This document shows, piece after piece, positions 8,700 to 16,606 of a stretch of 64,000 bases of DNA (positions within the stretch are counted from its first letter, which is position 1; each line of letters starts with the position of its first letter). A program made the translations under genes and the position numbers. The notes below the pieces were generated by a model. The model saw nothing but the letters and a program-made list of their open reading frames with translations, searched no databases and had not been told where the DNA came from. Source of the stretch: Streptomyces sp. ISL-98 (GTDB lineage Bacteria; Actinomycetota; Actinomycetes; Streptomycetales; Streptomycetaceae); contig NZ_JAGGPB010000046.1 of the NCBI RefSeq assembly GCF_018614055.1, forward strand, positions 1 to 64,000. The letters are read 5' to 3'.

Positions 8700-10357
8700 A
8701 CGCCGCGGACGACGCCCGCGACTACGACGTCGTAGTCATCGGCTCGGGATTCGGGGGCAGTGTGGCCGCGCTCCGCCTCGCGGAGAAGGGGTACCGGGTG
8801 GTCGTGCTGGAAGCCGGCGCCCGCTATGAACCGGAGGACCTGCCGGCCACCAACCTGCGGCTGCGCCGCACCCTTTGGCTGCCGCGCCTGGGCTGCAGGG
8901 GGATCCAGCGGATGACGTTGCTGCGCCATGTCCTCGCGGTGTCCGGTGCCGGGGTCGGCGGCGGTTCGCTGACCTACGCCAACGCGCTGTACCGCCCGCC
9001 CGAGGCGTTCTACGACGCACCGCAGTGGGCCGACGTGACCGACTGGCGCACCGAACTCGCCCCCCATCTCGCCCGCGCCGAGCGGATGCTGGGCGTCACC
9101 ACCGCACCGCCAGGCACACCGGCGGACGAGGTGCTGCGCGAGACCGCCGAGCGAATGGGCTGCGCGGACACGTTCCATCAGGCGCCGATCGGCGTCTTCA
9201 TCGGCGAGCCGGGAACGACCGTCCCCGACCCGTACTTCGGCGGCATCGGCCCGGACCGCACGGGCTGCACCCAGTGCGGAGCCTGCATCACCGGCTGCCA
9301 GTACGGCGCGAAGAACACCCTGCCGATGAACTACCTCCACCTCGCCCAGCGGGCGGGCGCGGAGATCCGTCCGATGACCACGGTCCGTACGGTCAAACCG
9401 CTGCCCGGCGGGGGCTACACCGTCGGCACCGAACGCTCGGGGGCCTGGGTGCGGCGCCGCCGCAAGCGGATCACTGCCACCCATGTGGTGTTCTCGGCGG
9501 GCTCGATCGGTACGCAGACGCTGCTGCACCGGCTGCGGGACACCGGCGCACTGCCGTCGGTCTCGGGCCGCCTGGGCGTGCTGACCCGGACCAACTCCGA
9601 GGCCATCCACTTCATCCAGAACTCCCGCCGACCGGCCGACTTCACCGAGGGGACGGCCATCACCATGGGGATGAGACCCGACGCGGACACCTGTGTGCAG
9701 GCCATCCGCTTCGGCCGCGGCAGCAATCTGATGGGCGCGCTGGCCACGCTCCAGGTACCGGCGGGGCCGCCGCTCCGCCGGATCCTGGCCCAGTGGCGCA
9801 CACCGCGCAAACTCCTGGCCGGGACGGGCATGCGCCGGTGGGCCGAACGGGGCCTGGCCTTCCTGGTGATGCAGTCCCTGGACAACTCGCTGACCCTGGT
9901 CCGCAAGCGGGGCCTGTTCGGCGCGCGCCTGGCCAGTACGCAGGGGCCCAACCCCAACCCGGACACCATCCCGGTCGCCCTGCGCACCGCGGAGATCGCC
10001 GCGGAGGTCGCCCACGCCCAGCCGAGCATGACCGTGACGAACCTCTTCAACATCCCCATCACGGCGCATCTGATCGGGGGTTGTGTCATCGGCGCGACCG
10101 AGCGGACCGGTGTCGTCGACCCCTGGCAGCGTCTCTACGGCCACCCGGGGCTCCACGTCGTGGACGGTTCCGTGGTCCCCGCGAACCCCGGAGTCAACCC
10201 CGCACTGACCATCACCGCTCTCGCGGAACGCGCCATGGCCCACTGGCCCAACCAGGGCCGTCCCGACCCCCGGCCACCGGTCGGCTCCGCCTATCAGCCG
10301 CTCCCGCCCATCCCGGCCGGAGCTCCGCAATGGGACACCGAGAGGAACACCCAGTGA
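8696..10357 (+). CDS. GMC oxidoreductase, cholesterol-oxidase-like flavoenzyme
   Basis: This 553-residue protein opens with an FAD Rossmann motif (VVIGSGFGGSVAALRLAEKG) and continues with the GMC fold. A Cys-rich segment (CTQCGACITGCQYGAKNTL) is typical of the bacterial cholesterol-oxidase/dehydrogenase branch, and the C-terminal GMC signature region (HVVDGSVVPANPGVNPALT) is present. It likely oxidises a hydroxyl group on a terpenoid or sterol-like substrate. The GTG start overlaps the stop of the terpene cyclase (GTGA) and its own stop overlaps the next gene the same way. The three proteins should therefore be made together, and the enzyme probably tailors the cyclase product. Confidence 0.85.
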   Translation: MNAADDARDYDVVVIGSGFGGSVAALRLAEKGYRVVVLEAGARYEPEDLPATNLRLRRTLWLPRLGCRGIQRMTLLRHVLAVSGAGVGGGSLTYANALYRPPEAFYDAPQWADVTDWRTELAPHLARAERMLGVTTAPPGTPADEVLRETAERMGCADTFHQAPIGVFIGEPGTTVPDPYFGGIGPDRTGCTQCGACITGCQYGAKNTLPMNYLHLAQRAGAEIRPMTTVRTVKPLPGGGYTVGTERSGAWVRRRRKRITATHVVFSAGSIGTQTLLHRLRDTGALPSVSGRLGVLTRTNSEAIHFIQNSRRPADFTEGTAITMGMRPDADTCVQAIRFGRGSNLMGALATLQVPAGPPLRRILAQWRTPRKLLAGTGMRRWAERGLAFLVMQSLDNSLTLVRKRGLFGARLASTQGPNPNPDTIPVALRTAEIAAEVAHAQPSMTVTNLFNIPITAHLIGGCVIGATERTGVVDPWQRLYGHPGLHVVDGSVVPANPGVNPALTITALAERAMAHWPNQGRPDPRPPVGSAYQPLPPIPAGAPQWDTERNTQ

Positions 10358-10833
10358 ACATCGACGAGGCACGCGCACGTTTCAGGGCCCTGAGGGCCGG
10401 TGACGGAGCCGGTAGCGGAAAGGTGGACCCCGACGAGCTCGACGCGATCTGGGTCGCACTGGAGACCGTGCGCCCCGGGGAGATCCTCGGCAGCTGGCAG
10501 GGCAGCGAGTTCGACACCGGACACCGGATGAACGGCCAGCTGGGCGCGGTGAGGTGGTACGGGAAGACCTTCGACGCGCTCCTCGACGCAAAGCCCTTGG
10601 TGTGCCGCGACGAGGCGGGCGAGCTCTACTCCAACGTCGAGCTCGGCAAGGGCGAGGCGAGTCTGTGGGACGTGGAGTTCCGCGGCGAGACCACGGCGAC
10701 CATGGTCTATGACGGGCAGCCGATCTTCGACCACTTCAAGAAGGTCGACGACGGCACGCTCATGGGCATCATGAACGGCAAGAACGTCCTGGACGACGGA
10801 CGGCACTTCTACTTCGTGCTGGACCGGGCCTGA
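10354..10833 (+). CDS. DUF4334 / GXWXG-domain protein
   Basis: The protein is 159 residues. It carries the GXWXG motif (GSWQG, near residue 46) followed by FDTGH, then the DUF4334 C-terminal part (YDGQPIFDHFKKVDDGTLMG and NGK). The family is small and uncharacterised, probably a beta-barrel that binds a lipophilic ligand. Translation is coupled to the GMC oxidase by a GTGA overlap, so it is the third member of the terpene operon. It may act as a carrier, an isomerase/cyclase partner or a hydrolase; nothing in the sequence decides this. Confidence 0.8.
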   Translation: MNIDEARARFRALRAGDGAGSGKVDPDELDAIWVALETVRPGEILGSWQGSEFDTGHRMNGQLGAVRWYGKTFDALLDAKPLVCRDEAGELYSNVELGKGEASLWDVEFRGETTATMVYDGQPIFDHFKKVDDGTLMGIMNGKNVLDDGRHFYFVLDRA

Positions 10834-10835
10834 GA

Positions 10836-10890
10836 GACCCCGCCGAGGCCCCGGGCAGCGGGGTCGGCCGACGCATCCCGCCGGTCGGCC
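10836..10890 (+). terminator. Tandem hairpins ending the terpene operon
   Basis: Two adjacent GC-rich stems lie directly after the DUF4334 stop. One is 8 bp (10836-10843 with 10858-10865) and the other 7 bp (10866-10872 with 10884-10890). Together they make a plausible intrinsic terminator. Confidence 0.6.
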
Positions 10891-10934
10891 CAACCCGGGC
10901 CCGTCGAGACCCTGCTCAGCGGCTTACTGCGCTG

Positions 10935-10976
10935 TGCCCTCGGCAGGATTCGAACCTGCGACACCCGCTTCAGGAG
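10935..10976 (-). repeat. 3' half of tRNA-Arg(CCU): putative integration-site scar
   Basis: Read on the reverse strand, these bases are the 3' half of a tRNA: an anticodon loop CTCCTGA with anticodon CCU, the 3' side of the anticodon stem (AGCGG), a variable loop, a full T-arm (GCAGG-TTCGAAT-CCTGC) and a 3' acceptor strand CGAGGGC plus discriminator base. Upstream of the loop the sequence no longer pairs, and no 5' half is present. A lone tRNA 3' end is the usual footprint of an integrative element that uses a tRNA gene as attachment site. Given the orientation, the element would lie at higher coordinates. The Arg(CCU) identity is inferred from the loop. Confidence 0.65.
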
Positions 10977-11088
10977 TGGGATCGAGTCCTTGCCGGGCGG
11001 TGCCTCACCGTGCCGCGTGGTGCTGTTCTTCCTGATCAGCGCCTCGCGGCATGGGGGAAGGGCCGGCGTGTGACGGCTCGTCTCACGC

Positions 11089-11123
11089 CGTCCGCTCACG
11101 CATCGCTCACGCGTGGGCGGACG
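11089..11123 (-). terminator. Hairpin downstream of the hydroxylase remnant
   Basis: A 13-bp stem with one wobble (11089-11101 with 11111-11123) and a 9-base loop lies 35 bases beyond the stop of the reverse-strand hydroxylase fragment and probably served as its terminator. Confidence 0.55.
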
Positions 11124-11157
11124 TTCTTACGTGTGGCGGATCGCCGCTTCCTGTGAT

Positions 11158-11460
11158 TCAAGCTGAGGTGTTGCGGCGGAGGGGTGCAGTGCCGAAGACG
11201 TAGTCCCAGTACGGGCAGCTGACACCGAAGCCGGTTCTGTTGTCGCGGAAGTGGTGCTGCATGTGTCGGCGTCTGAGGGATCGGCCGATGCGGGAGGTGG
11301 GCCGGTGGTGGTGCAGGTAGTAGTGCAACGTGTCATAGATGACATAGCCGACGGTGAAGCCTGAGGTGGCTGCGCAACCAAGTCCGGTGCCGGTGGAAGT
11401 CTGGAAGGCCCACGCGACGGCCGCCGTCACGGGCAGGCGACCAAGGGGTAGTGAGATCAG
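11158..11460 (-). pseudogene. Truncated fatty-acid hydroxylase / sterol desaturase family gene
   Basis: About 100 codons of the C-terminal half survive. They contain the family's histidine clusters (YDTLHYYLHHH and RRRHMQHHF), which ligate the di-iron centre, and the terminal segment GFGVSCPYWDYVFGT. The N-terminal membrane part, including the first His box, is missing, and the frame upstream reads as unrelated sequence up to the divergent acyl-CoA ligase. It cannot be an active hydroxylase. Family members act on membrane lipids, carotenoids or sterols. Confidence 0.7.
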
Positions 11461-11531
11461 GTCAGTGATTACACGATGGCAGTGAGTGGTCCGGCAATGG
11501 CCCGGCAACGCCCGGGCGTCGAGGAGGACAC

Positions 11532-12923
11532 ATGAGCGCACTAGGCGCGACGGAGAAGTTCCGGGCGGCCCGGGACTTTCTGCTCCAGCACCGTGAGGAC
11601 TACGCGGCGGCGTACGAAGGCTTTGCCTGGCCGCGTCCCGAGCGGTTCAACTGGGCGCTCGACTGGTTCGACCGGATCGCCGAAGGCAATGACAGGACCG
11701 CCCTGCACATCGTGGAGGAGGACGGCCGACGGGCGGAGTTCTCGTTCGCGGCCCTCTCTGCCCGCTCCGACCGGGTCGCCAACTGGCTGCGCGCACAAGG
11801 CGTCAGCCCCGGTGACCGCATCCTCGTCATGCTCGGCAACCAGGTCGAGCTGTGGGAGACCGCGCTCGCCGCGATGAAGCTGCGCGCCGTGGTCATCCCC
11901 GCGACACCGCTGCTCGGGCCCGCCGACCTGCGGGACCGGATCGAGCGGGGCAGAGCCCGGCATGTGATCGTGCGGGCCGACGACGCCGCCAAGTTCGACG
12001 ACGTACCGGGGGAGTACACCCGTATCGTCGTCGGGGGCGGCGGCCGCGCCGGCTGGCTGGCGTACGGCGACGCGGACGGGAGCCCGGAGGCCTTCGAGCC
12101 GGACGGAGTCACACGCGCCGACGATCCGCTGATGCTCTACTTCACGTCCGGCACGACCGCCAGGCCCAAACTTGTCGAGCACACCCATGTGTCGTATCCC
12201 ATCGGCCACTTGGCGACGATGTACTGGATCGGGCTCAAGCCCGGCGACGTGCATCTCAACATTTCCTCGCCCGGCTGGGCCAAGCACGCCTGGTCCAATC
12301 TCTTCGCCCCCTGGAACGCCGAGGCGACCGTCTTCATTCACAACTACACCCGCTTCGACCCGGCCAGGCTGATGTCCGAGATGGACCGCGCGGGCGTGAC
12401 CAGCTTCTGCGCCCCGCCCACCGTGTGGCGGATGCTGATCCAGGCCGACCTCGGGCAGTTGCGTACGCCGCCGCGCGAGGCCCTGGCCGCAGGAGAACCG
12501 CTCAACCCCGAAGTGATCGAGACTGTACGGCGCGAGTGGGGGGTGACGATCAGGGACGGCTTCGGGCAGACCGAGACCGCCGTCCAGGTCGCCAACACCC
12601 CCGGGCAGCGGCTCCTCGCGGGCTCCATGGGGCGGCCGAGCCCCGGCTTCGCCGTCGAACTGCTCGACCCGGTCACGGGGGAGGCGGGTGTGAGCGAGGG
12701 CGAGATCTGCCTCGACCTGGCCGGCGACCCGGTCGGCCTGATGACCGGGTACCACGGCGACCCGGAGCGTACGGCGGAGGCGATGGCGGGCGGCTACTAC
12801 CGCACCGGCGACATCGGTTCGCGCGACGCCGACGGGTACATCACCTACATCGGGCGCGCGGACGACGTGTTCAAGGCGTCAAGATCAGGGGGCATTCCTT
12901 TTCAAATGCGGCTGGGTGCTTGA
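11532..12923 (+). pseudogene. Acyl-CoA ligase lacking its C-terminal domain
   Basis: The frame encodes 463 residues of an AMP-forming acyl/aryl-CoA synthetase. The phosphate-binding loop (YFTSGTTARPKLVEH), the GQTE adenylate motif and the hinge approach (YRTGDIGSRDADGYITYIGRADDVFKAS) are intact. Homology stops right after FKAS, where family members continue into the mobile C-terminal domain with the catalytic lysine; here 13 unrelated residues precede a stop. The start ATG has a strong GAGGAGG site, so the gene was once well expressed. Without the C-terminal domain it should not form acyl-adenylate efficiently. I treat it as a truncated pseudogene. Confidence 0.75.
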
Positions 12924-13133
12924 CCGTCGCCGTTTCGGTGGCGCCGTCACGCTTGACGGGCTACTGGGCACGGGTGGAGGGCGCCCCGCCGACCCGCAAG
13001 GTCTATGTTGCGCAGATCGACGCGGCGGCCAAGGGTGGCCGCAAGCCCGTCAAGCCGCTGTTCCAGGTGGCGGAAGTGGCAAGTGCCGGACTCCCCACCT
13101 GAAGTAGTTGTTTCGGACACAGCAGAGAGAGTT
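12889..13133 (+). other. Recombination scar with an unidentified coding remnant
   Basis: Between the point where the acyl-CoA ligase breaks off and the next ligase, one forward frame reads like a protein fragment (GYWARVEGAPPTRKVYVAQI, then PVKPLFQVAEVASAG) ending at 13102. I do not recognise the family. It has no start of its own and is probably a piece brought in by the event that truncated the ligase. Confidence 0.35.
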
Positions 13134-14675
13134 ATGCGGATTCCGATGACGGTCGCGGACTTCCTCGACCGGGCAGAGCTGGGGTTCTTCTCCAGTACCG
13201 GTGTCGTCGACGAGCCGAATCAGCCCGGCCCGCCAGTGCCCGAGTCGACGTATGGGCGGCTTGGCGAGCGGGTTCGGGCCTGGCAGGCGGGGCTCGACGC
13301 GCTCGGCGTCGGCGAGGGCGAGCGGGTCGCGGTGGTCAGCCACAACTCGGCGCGGATGCTTGAGCTGTTGTTCGCGGTGCCGATGAGCGGTCGGATCTGT
13401 GTGCCGGTCAACTTCCGCCTCAAGCCCGAAGAGATTGACTACGTGGTACGGCAGAGCGGGTCCTCGGTCCTGCTCATCGACCCAGAGCTGGACGACGCGC
13501 TCCCGGGCATCAAGGCGCGCCACCGGTTCGTTCTCGGTGAGCAGACCGAAAGCGAGCTGATGCGGTTCGGCGTCGAGCCGCGCCCGTGGTCGAACCCGGA
13601 CGAGGATGCCACCGCGACGATCAACTACACGTCGGGCACCACCGCCCGGCCCAAGGGCGTGCAGCTGACCCACCGCAACATCTGGGTCAACGGGCTTACC
13701 TTCGGGCTGCACACCCGTGTGTGGGAACGCGATGTTTACTTGCACACGCTGCCGATGTTCCACTGCAACGGCTGGGGAATGCCGTACGTGATGGCCGGAC
13801 TCGGCGTCAAACAGGTGGTGCTGCGCAAGGTCGACGGCGTCGAAATCCTGCGCCGGGTCGCCGAACACGGCGTCACGCTCATGTGCGGCGCGCCCGCGGT
13901 GTGGAACGCGGTGCTGGATGCGGCAGCGACCTGGCAGGGCGAGATCCCGGGCCGCGACCGCGTACGGATCGTCTGCGCCGGGGCACCCCCGCCGACCAAG
14001 ATGATCCAGCGGATGGGCGAGGAACTGGGCTGGGAGTTCACCCAGATCTACGGTCTGACCGAGCCGTCACCGCTGCTCACCTTCAACCGGACCCGGCCCG
14101 CCGACGCCGAACTGCCGGCCGAGGAGCGGGCGCGAAAGTTGTCCCGCGCGGGGCTGCCGGCGCTCGGGGTGAAGCTGAAGGTCTCCGATTCCGGCGAGGT
14201 CCTGGCCCGGTCGAACGTCGTGCTCGACGGCTACTGGGACAAGACCGAGGAGACCTCAGCAGCACTTGAGGGCGGTTGGTTCCACACCGGCGACGGCGGC
14301 ACGATCGACGAGACGGACGGGCACCTGACGATCTCCGACCGGAAGAAGGACGTGATCATCACCGGTGGCGAGAACGTGTCGTCGATCGAGGTGGAGGACA
14401 TGATCTTCAGCCACCCGGCGGTCGCCGAGGTCGCCGTCATCGGTGTGCCGCACGAGAAGTGGGGCGAGACGATCAAAGCACTCGTGGTCCTCGCCGAAGG
14501 AGCGACGGCGCAGGAGTCCGACATCATCGCCCACTGCAAGCAGCGGATGGCCGGCTACAAGGCGCCGACGACCGTCGAGTTCCGCGACGCCATCCCGCGC
14601 ACGGCCACCGGCAAGATCCAGAAGTTCAAGCTTCGCGAGCCGTACTGGACCGGCCTGGACCGAGAGATCAACTGA
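13134..14675 (+). CDS. Acyl-CoA synthetase (FadD-like, AMP-forming)
   Basis: This is a complete 513-residue AMP-forming ligase. It has the P-loop (NYTSGTTARPKGVQLTHRN), the motif QIYGLTEPSP, the hinge region (FHTGDGGTIDETDGHLTISDRKKD) and the C-terminal catalytic lysine motif (PRTATGKIQKFKLRE). It should activate a fatty or aryl acid to its CoA thioester through an acyl-adenylate. The ATG at 13134 gives the family's usual N-terminus (RIPMTVADFLDRA); the ribosome site is weak (GAGAG). It stands alone and ends at a hairpin. Substrate specificity is not readable. Confidence 0.85.
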   Translation: MRIPMTVADFLDRAELGFFSSTGVVDEPNQPGPPVPESTYGRLGERVRAWQAGLDALGVGEGERVAVVSHNSARMLELLFAVPMSGRICVPVNFRLKPEEIDYVVRQSGSSVLLIDPELDDALPGIKARHRFVLGEQTESELMRFGVEPRPWSNPDEDATATINYTSGTTARPKGVQLTHRNIWVNGLTFGLHTRVWERDVYLHTLPMFHCNGWGMPYVMAGLGVKQVVLRKVDGVEILRRVAEHGVTLMCGAPAVWNAVLDAAATWQGEIPGRDRVRIVCAGAPPPTKMIQRMGEELGWEFTQIYGLTEPSPLLTFNRTRPADAELPAEERARKLSRAGLPALGVKLKVSDSGEVLARSNVVLDGYWDKTEETSAALEGGWFHTGDGGTIDETDGHLTISDRKKDVIITGGENVSSIEVEDMIFSHPAVAEVAVIGVPHEKWGETIKALVVLAEGATAQESDIIAHCKQRMAGYKAPTTVEFRDAIPRTATGKIQKFKLREPYWTGLDREIN

Positions 14676-14695
14676 TCGGCGACCCTGTACGCGAG

Positions 14696-14728
14696 GCCGG
14701 ATGCGAGCGAGCGCCAGCAGCATCCGGC
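14696..14728 (+). terminator. Hairpin after the acyl-CoA synthetase
   Basis: A perfect 9-bp stem (14696-14704 with 14720-14728) and 15-base loop begin 20 bases after the stop codon. A second 8-bp hairpin of unknown role lies at 14962-14983. The rest of 14676-15017 holds no gene I can support. Confidence 0.6.
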
Positions 14729-14735
14729 GTTCGCC

Positions 14736-14772
14736 AGCGAGCCGTAGGTTCGAGTCCTGGGCAGGAGCCACA
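14736..14772 (+). repeat. Possible decayed tRNA 3' end
   Basis: The bases around GTAGGTTCGAGTCCT carry the conserved T-loop (TTCGAGTCC) and are followed by an acceptor-like end (GGAGCCACA), but the T-stem is imperfect and no 5' acceptor or anticodon arm is found. It may be a second, older attachment scar, or chance similarity to the tRNA B box. Confidence 0.25.
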
Positions 14773-15013
14773 AAACATGGCTGGTCGCGACCGCACGGCT
14801 GATCTGGTTATTCAGGGCCCGGCTGCGGGTGGAGGGGCGGACGCGGCTGGTGCCCCTCGCTGTCGGCCGGTAGCGGATGAGTTGTGCAAGTCGACTGGCA
14901 GTCCAAGGGGCCAGCCACGGCCGTCGCAGGCGAGTTGCATTTCGTCAGATCGCCTCGGGATCGGCCGAGGGGACACTCGGCCGGTCCCTTCGGCTGCTGC
15001 TGCCGGGCAGTGC

Positions 15014-15045
15014 GCTACTGAACTTGATTGGGTGATGTCGGGCTG
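15014..15045 (+). repeat. Left terminal inverted repeat of the IS630-type element
   Basis: These 32 bases match the reverse complement of 16158-16189 at 29 of 32 positions. If the TA target belongs to the host, the element proper starts at the CTG at 15018. Confidence 0.85.
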
Positions 15046-15110
15046 TTCGCCTGACGGCGTGCGGGTCGGGTCGGTAGTTGTGGGCTGTGAGATACGCGTA
15101 GGGCGGTGGG

Positions 15111-15626
15111 TTGACCGACGCTGAGAGGGCCGGGCGGGAGCGGATTCGGCTGGAGGCGGTCGGCCGCTTCGAGGGCGGGGAGAAGAACAGGGAGATCGCT
15201 GCCGCGCTGCGGGTGAGTGAGCGGTCGGTGGAGCGCTGGCGCCGTCAGTGGCGGGAGCGTGGTCAAGGCGGTGTCCGCTCGAAGGGTTCACCCGGGCGTC
15301 CGAGACTGAGCGAGGCTCAAATAGCAAGGCTTGAACGGGAGTTGGAGCGTGGTCCGCTCGCTCATGGATGGGCGGACCAGCGTTGGACGCTCGCTCGTGT
15401 GAAGACGTTGATCGGGCGGATGTTCCATGTCAGTTACACGGTGGAGGGCACATGGCGGCTGCTGAAGCGTCATGGCTGGTCGTGGCAGCAGCCGGCCCGT
15501 AGGGCGATCGAGCGGGACGATGAGGCGGTCGAGTTGTGGAAGAAGGAGGTGTGGCCGCGGGTAAAAGCACCGCGGCGGTCCGCGGGGCCTGGATCGTCTG
15601 CGAGGACGAGGCCAGTCAGTCGCTGA
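15111..15626 (+). CDS. IS630 transposase, first frame (helix-turn-helix part)
   Basis: The frame gives 171 residues. It contains a Tc1/IS630-type DNA-binding region (EGGEKNREIAAALRVSERSV, then WRRQWRERGQGGVR) and a second winged-helix segment (GRMFHVSYTVEGTWRLLKRHGW). Continuity with the catalytic half is lost after RRSAG, where the sequence GCGGGGCC (four Gs at 15584-15587) offers a -1 slip into the second frame. Either translation shifts there, as some IS elements do, or one G has been deleted. The proposed start is a TTG at 15111. Confidence 0.75.
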   Translation: MTDAERAGRERIRLEAVGRFEGGEKNREIAAALRVSERSVERWRRQWRERGQGGVRSKGSPGRPRLSEAQIARLERELERGPLAHGWADQRWTLARVKTLIGRMFHVSYTVEGTWRLLKRHGWSWQQPARRAIERDDEAVELWKKEVWPRVKAPRRSAGPGSSARTRPVSR

Positions 15627-16150
15627 GGCCGCCACGGGCCAGGACCTGGGGCCGGGTCGGCCAGACGCCAGTGGTCCGGGTACGGGGCCGGGGTTCCGGA
15701 CGCGTCTCCATGGCCGGAATGACCTGCTTCAAGAACGGAGAGCGTTCACGGCTCATCTACAGCTTCCGCGTCCATCGGGGACGCAAGGGCGAGCCCAAGG
15801 GCTTCACCTGGCAGGACTACCGCGACCTGATCGTGCGGGCACATAACCAGCTCAGTGGCCCGATCGTCCTGGTCTGGGACAACCTGCGGACTCATCTGAT
15901 GCCACAAATGAAGGCTTTCATCGCCGAGAACGACGACTGGCTGACGGTGTTCCACTTCCCCGCCTACGCGCCGGACCTCAACCCGCAGGAAGGCATCTGG
16001 TCGCTGGTGAAACGCACCATCGGCAACCTCGCCGCCGCGAACCTCGACCAGCTGGCCACCTCTGTGAAACGCAGCCTCAAGAAGGTCCAGTACCGTCCAC
16101 ACCTGATCAACGGCTGCCTCATGGGCACCGGCCTGACCATGGAAACCTGA
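15536..16150 (+). CDS. IS630 transposase, second frame (DDE catalytic part)
   Basis: This frame overlaps the first by about 90 bases in the -1 frame. Its real content begins near GAWIVCEDEASQSL and carries the DDE triad of IS630 transposases: the Asp in CEDEAS, the Asp in WDNLRTH and the Glu in PDLNPQEGIWSLVKR. The upstream start gives a meaningless N-terminus, so the protein is probably made only as a frameshift fusion, if at all. Confidence 0.75.
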   Translation: MEEGGVAAGKSTAAVRGAWIVCEDEASQSLRPPRARTWGRVGQTPVVRVRGRGSGRVSMAGMTCFKNGERSRLIYSFRVHRGRKGEPKGFTWQDYRDLIVRAHNQLSGPIVLVWDNLRTHLMPQMKAFIAENDDWLTVFHFPAYAPDLNPQEGIWSLVKRTIGNLAAANLDQLATSVKRSLKKVQYRPHLINGCLMGTGLTMET

Positions 16151-16157
16151 CCACGAT

Positions 16158-16189
16158 CAGGCCGACATCACGCATTCAAGTTCAGTAGC
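16158..16189 (-). repeat. Right terminal inverted repeat of the IS630-type element
   Basis: This is the inverted partner of 15014-15045, with three mismatches in 32 bases. It ends at a TA dinucleotide (16186-16187). Confidence 0.85.
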
Positions 16190-16606
16190 GTCGCACTACG
16201 GGCGCTCGCTGCTGGAGCGATGGACTCGACCGATTGCCGCGCAGTTTCCTGTCCCCTGGGGTCGCGGCGCAGCCGCGCCCCACCGTGGAGGTCTGTCCCC
16301 CCTGCGGCGGCCTCTTCCTCGCCTGTCGCTGACACCCGTCCCCCAAGCACCCTTCACTGGGGGTAGCAATGTTCTGCGGACAGTGACAACGATCGCGAAG
16401 ACGGGTCATGGCTGCCGTGCACCAAGGGTGAGGGAACATTATCGTTAATTTAGGACGAGTCGGACCCGGGCTAGGTGGAATGGCAGTCAGGTAGTGATGC
16501 TGATCGACAGTGCCAGCATGGTCCGATTTCTCTGAACAGTGACCGTGGGCGGCCTTGGGGAGTCCGGGAGCTCTCACATCGGCTACACGGTTGCTCGGAG
16601 ATGGCC
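16190..16606. other. Intergenic region upstream of the HerA operon
   Basis: About 415 bases hold no gene I can support. The stretch from 16430 is locally A/T-rich (AACATTATCGTTAATTTAGG), unusual here, and may contain the promoter of the five-gene herA operon. No inverted-repeat operator stands out. Confidence 0.4.

Larger units (their letters stand above)
15018..16185 (+). mobile_element. IS630-family insertion sequence
   Basis: The element is about 1.17 kb, with near-perfect inverted ends and a two-frame transposase between them. Each end abuts a TA dinucleotide (15016-15017 and 16186-16187), as expected for the TA target duplication of IS630/Tc1-like elements. It sits between the acyl-CoA ligase region and the HerA operon, just inside the putative left end of the island. 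The near-identical ends suggest a recent insertion, although the transposase frame is broken or shifted. Confidence 0.85.

Noticed and set aside
10935..10995. A complete tRNA gene at the Arg(CCU) sequence
   Set aside because: Bases upstream of the anticodon loop do not form the 5' stem, D-arm or 5' acceptor strand; only the 3' half is there.
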